A stretch of 64,000 nt of DNA, from assembly GCF_049727805.1 (NCBI RefSeq), contig NZ_JBCNYA010000004.1, forward strand, positions 1-64,000. The letters are read 5' to 3'. The stretch is from Frateuria_A sp049727805 (GTDB lineage Bacteria; Pseudomonadota; Gammaproteobacteria; Xanthomonadales; Rhodanobacteraceae). A program made the translations under genes and the position numbers. Position 1 is the first letter of the stretch; the number at the start of each line of letters is the position of its first letter. Of the stretch, positions 63,263-64,000 are shown piece by piece. Below the pieces are notes generated by a model that saw nothing but the letters and a program-made list of their open reading frames with translations, had not been told where the DNA came from and searched no databases.

Positions 63263-63723
63263 CACAGCTTCCCGTACAGGTTGGCCATCTCCAGCGCGGC
63301 CAGCGCGGCGTCGGCCCCCTTGTTGCCGGCCTTGGTGCCGGCGCGCTCGATCGCCTGCTCGATGCTGTCGACGGTCAGCACGCCGAAGGCCACCGGCACG
63401 CCTGAGCTGTAGGCGGCCTGGGCCAGGCCCTTGGCGCACTCGCCGGCGACGTAGTCGAAGTGCGGCGTGGCGCCGCGGATCACCGCGCCCAGCGCGATCA
63501 CCGCTGCGTAGCTACCCGAGTTGGCGAGCCGGTGCGCGGCCAGCGCGATCTCCCAGGCGCCAGGCACGCGGACCAGGTCGATCGCCTCGTCCTTGACGCC
63601 GTGGCGCACCAGCGCGTCGCGCGCGCCAGCCACCAGCGGCTCGACGACGAAGCCGTTGAAGCGGCCGGCGACGATGGCGAAGCGGCCCGTGGGCGTGGCG
63701 AAGTCGCCTTCGATGATCTTCAT
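63262..63723 (-). CDS. ribH: 6,7-dimethyl-8-ribityllumazine synthase
   Basis: Penultimate step of riboflavin synthesis. The 153 residues have FAIVAGRFNGFVVEPLVAGA, the substrate-binding VPGAWEIALAAHRL (~53-66), ALGAVIRGATPHFDYVAGEC (~76-95; His for catalysis) and GVLTVDSIEQAIERAGTKAG. Full length. It is followed directly by nusB, a conserved pairing. No FMN riboswitch is seen upstream inside the window. Confidence 0.97.
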   Translation of the reverse strand: MKIIEGDFATPTGRFAIVAGRFNGFVVEPLVAGARDALVRHGVKDEAIDLVRVPGAWEIALAAHRLANSGSYAAVIALGAVIRGATPHFDYVAGECAKGLAQAAYSSGVPVAFGVLTVDSIEQAIERAGTKAGNKGADAALAALEMANLYGKL

Positions 63724-63769
63724 TGCGGATCCTTGGACTGACGGGAAGCCCTTGCGGGGCCGGGTATTT

Positions 63770-63822
63770 TACGCATTTTGCGTACATCCCACAGTTTGCA
63801 AGATGCGATCACGCATTTTGCG
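63770..63822. repeat. Palindrome and direct repeat upstream of ribH
   Basis: TACGCA-TTT-TGCGTA (63770-63784) is a perfect dyad, and ACGCATTTTGCG occurs at 63771-63782 and again at 63811-63822, 40 bp apart. The copies lie 47-99 bp before the ribH ATG, so they could be operator sites. The protein is unknown. Confidence 0.45.
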
Positions 63823-63841
63823 AGAGGGGTGTGGGGCCAGC

Positions 63842-63907
63842 GTAGGGGCGGATTCAGCCCACCGCCGTTCGGCGTGAAAGGCATGGTGGGCTGAAGTCCA
63901 CCCTACG
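63842..63907. repeat. Second copy of the GTGGGCTTCAGCCCAC repeat
   Basis: GTAGGGGCGGATTCAGCCCACC and, at the other end, GGTGGGCTGAAGTCCACCC with CTACGG form an inverted pair. It lies between ribH and the partial gene at the window end. Confidence 0.8.
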
Positions 63908-64000
63908 GTGTCCGGAGGTGCGGGTAGTCCGTGCATTCCAGCCGCGCCTCGCCGCCGGCGACGCGCAACCGCGCCTGGCCGCCGAACGGCAGCGTGAGCT
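63903..64000 (-). CDS. 3' end of an unidentified gene (partial)
   Basis: About 32 codons are visible and end at the TAG at 63903-63905. The tail reads LTLPFGGQARLRVAGGEARL, then ECTDYPHLRTP. Composition looks coding, but the fragment is too short to name. The stop codon falls within the preceding repeat. Confidence 0.35.
   Translation of the reverse strand, partial: LTLPFGGQARLRVAGGEARLECTDYPHLRTP

Noticed and set aside
63724..63902. FMN riboswitch upstream of ribH
   Set aside because: None of the conserved RFN-element blocks are visible; only the short palindromes and a repeat are present.

Overview
The window is high-GC gammaproteobacterial chromosome. The gene order tsf-pyrH-frr-uppS-cdsA-dxr-rseP-bamA-lpxD-fabZ-lpxA-lpxB-rnhB-dnaE-accA, and the protein sequences, point to the order Lysobacterales (Xanthomonadales), probably Rhodanobacteraceae (Dyella/Rhodanobacter-like). 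The family assignment is inference; no 16S or other marker was available to test it.

Region 1 (1-24,400, mostly + strand) is the conserved housekeeping block: translation factors (rpsB end, tsf, frr), UMP kinase, undecaprenyl and isoprenoid synthesis (uppS, dxr, ispA), phospholipid synthesis (cdsA, accA, fabZ), site-2 protease rseP, outer-membrane assembly (bamA), lipid A synthesis (lpxD, lpxA, lpxB), RNase HII, DNA polymerase III alpha, tRNA-Ile lysidine synthase and exonuclease VII small subunit. Small accessory genes (two VOC/glyoxalase proteins, an exported amidohydrolase, an NYN-domain protein) are interspersed. Region 2 (24,400-30,300) holds a DUF4870 membrane protein, pmbA, DUF1653, darP, and a minus-strand SPFH/NfeD/ThrE group.

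Region 3 (30,335-58,600, minus strand) is the striking part. It reads, in transcription order: a periplasmic adaptor (membrane-fusion protein), one ABC ATPase, then sixteen MacB/FtsX-type permeases without ATPase domains, arranged as eight A-B pairs. An exported alpha/beta hydrolase lies between pairs 6 and 7. The array is followed by an NtrC-family sigma-54 activator, a small exported protein and a sensor histidine kinase. A perfect sigma-54 promoter (TGGCACGGCGATTGCT) lies 23 nt before the presumed adaptor leader's start codon, and a cluster of TGTCCG/CGGACA hexamers sits about 90-140 bp upstream of the predicted start, where an enhancer for such an activator is expected. The simplest reading is a roughly 28-kb sigma-54-dependent envelope transport regulon that ends with its own regulators. 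The substrate is unknown.

Region 4 (58,592-64,000) has a Fur-controlled hemP with an unknown companion gene, an aldo-keto reductase, pgpA, thiL, an NTF2-like exported protein, nusB, ribH and the tail of one further gene. Two families of intergenic palindromic repeats are scattered through the window, several of them between permease pairs. No tRNA, rRNA, CRISPR array, insertion sequence or prophage was seen, and no stretch over 300 bases lacks a gene.
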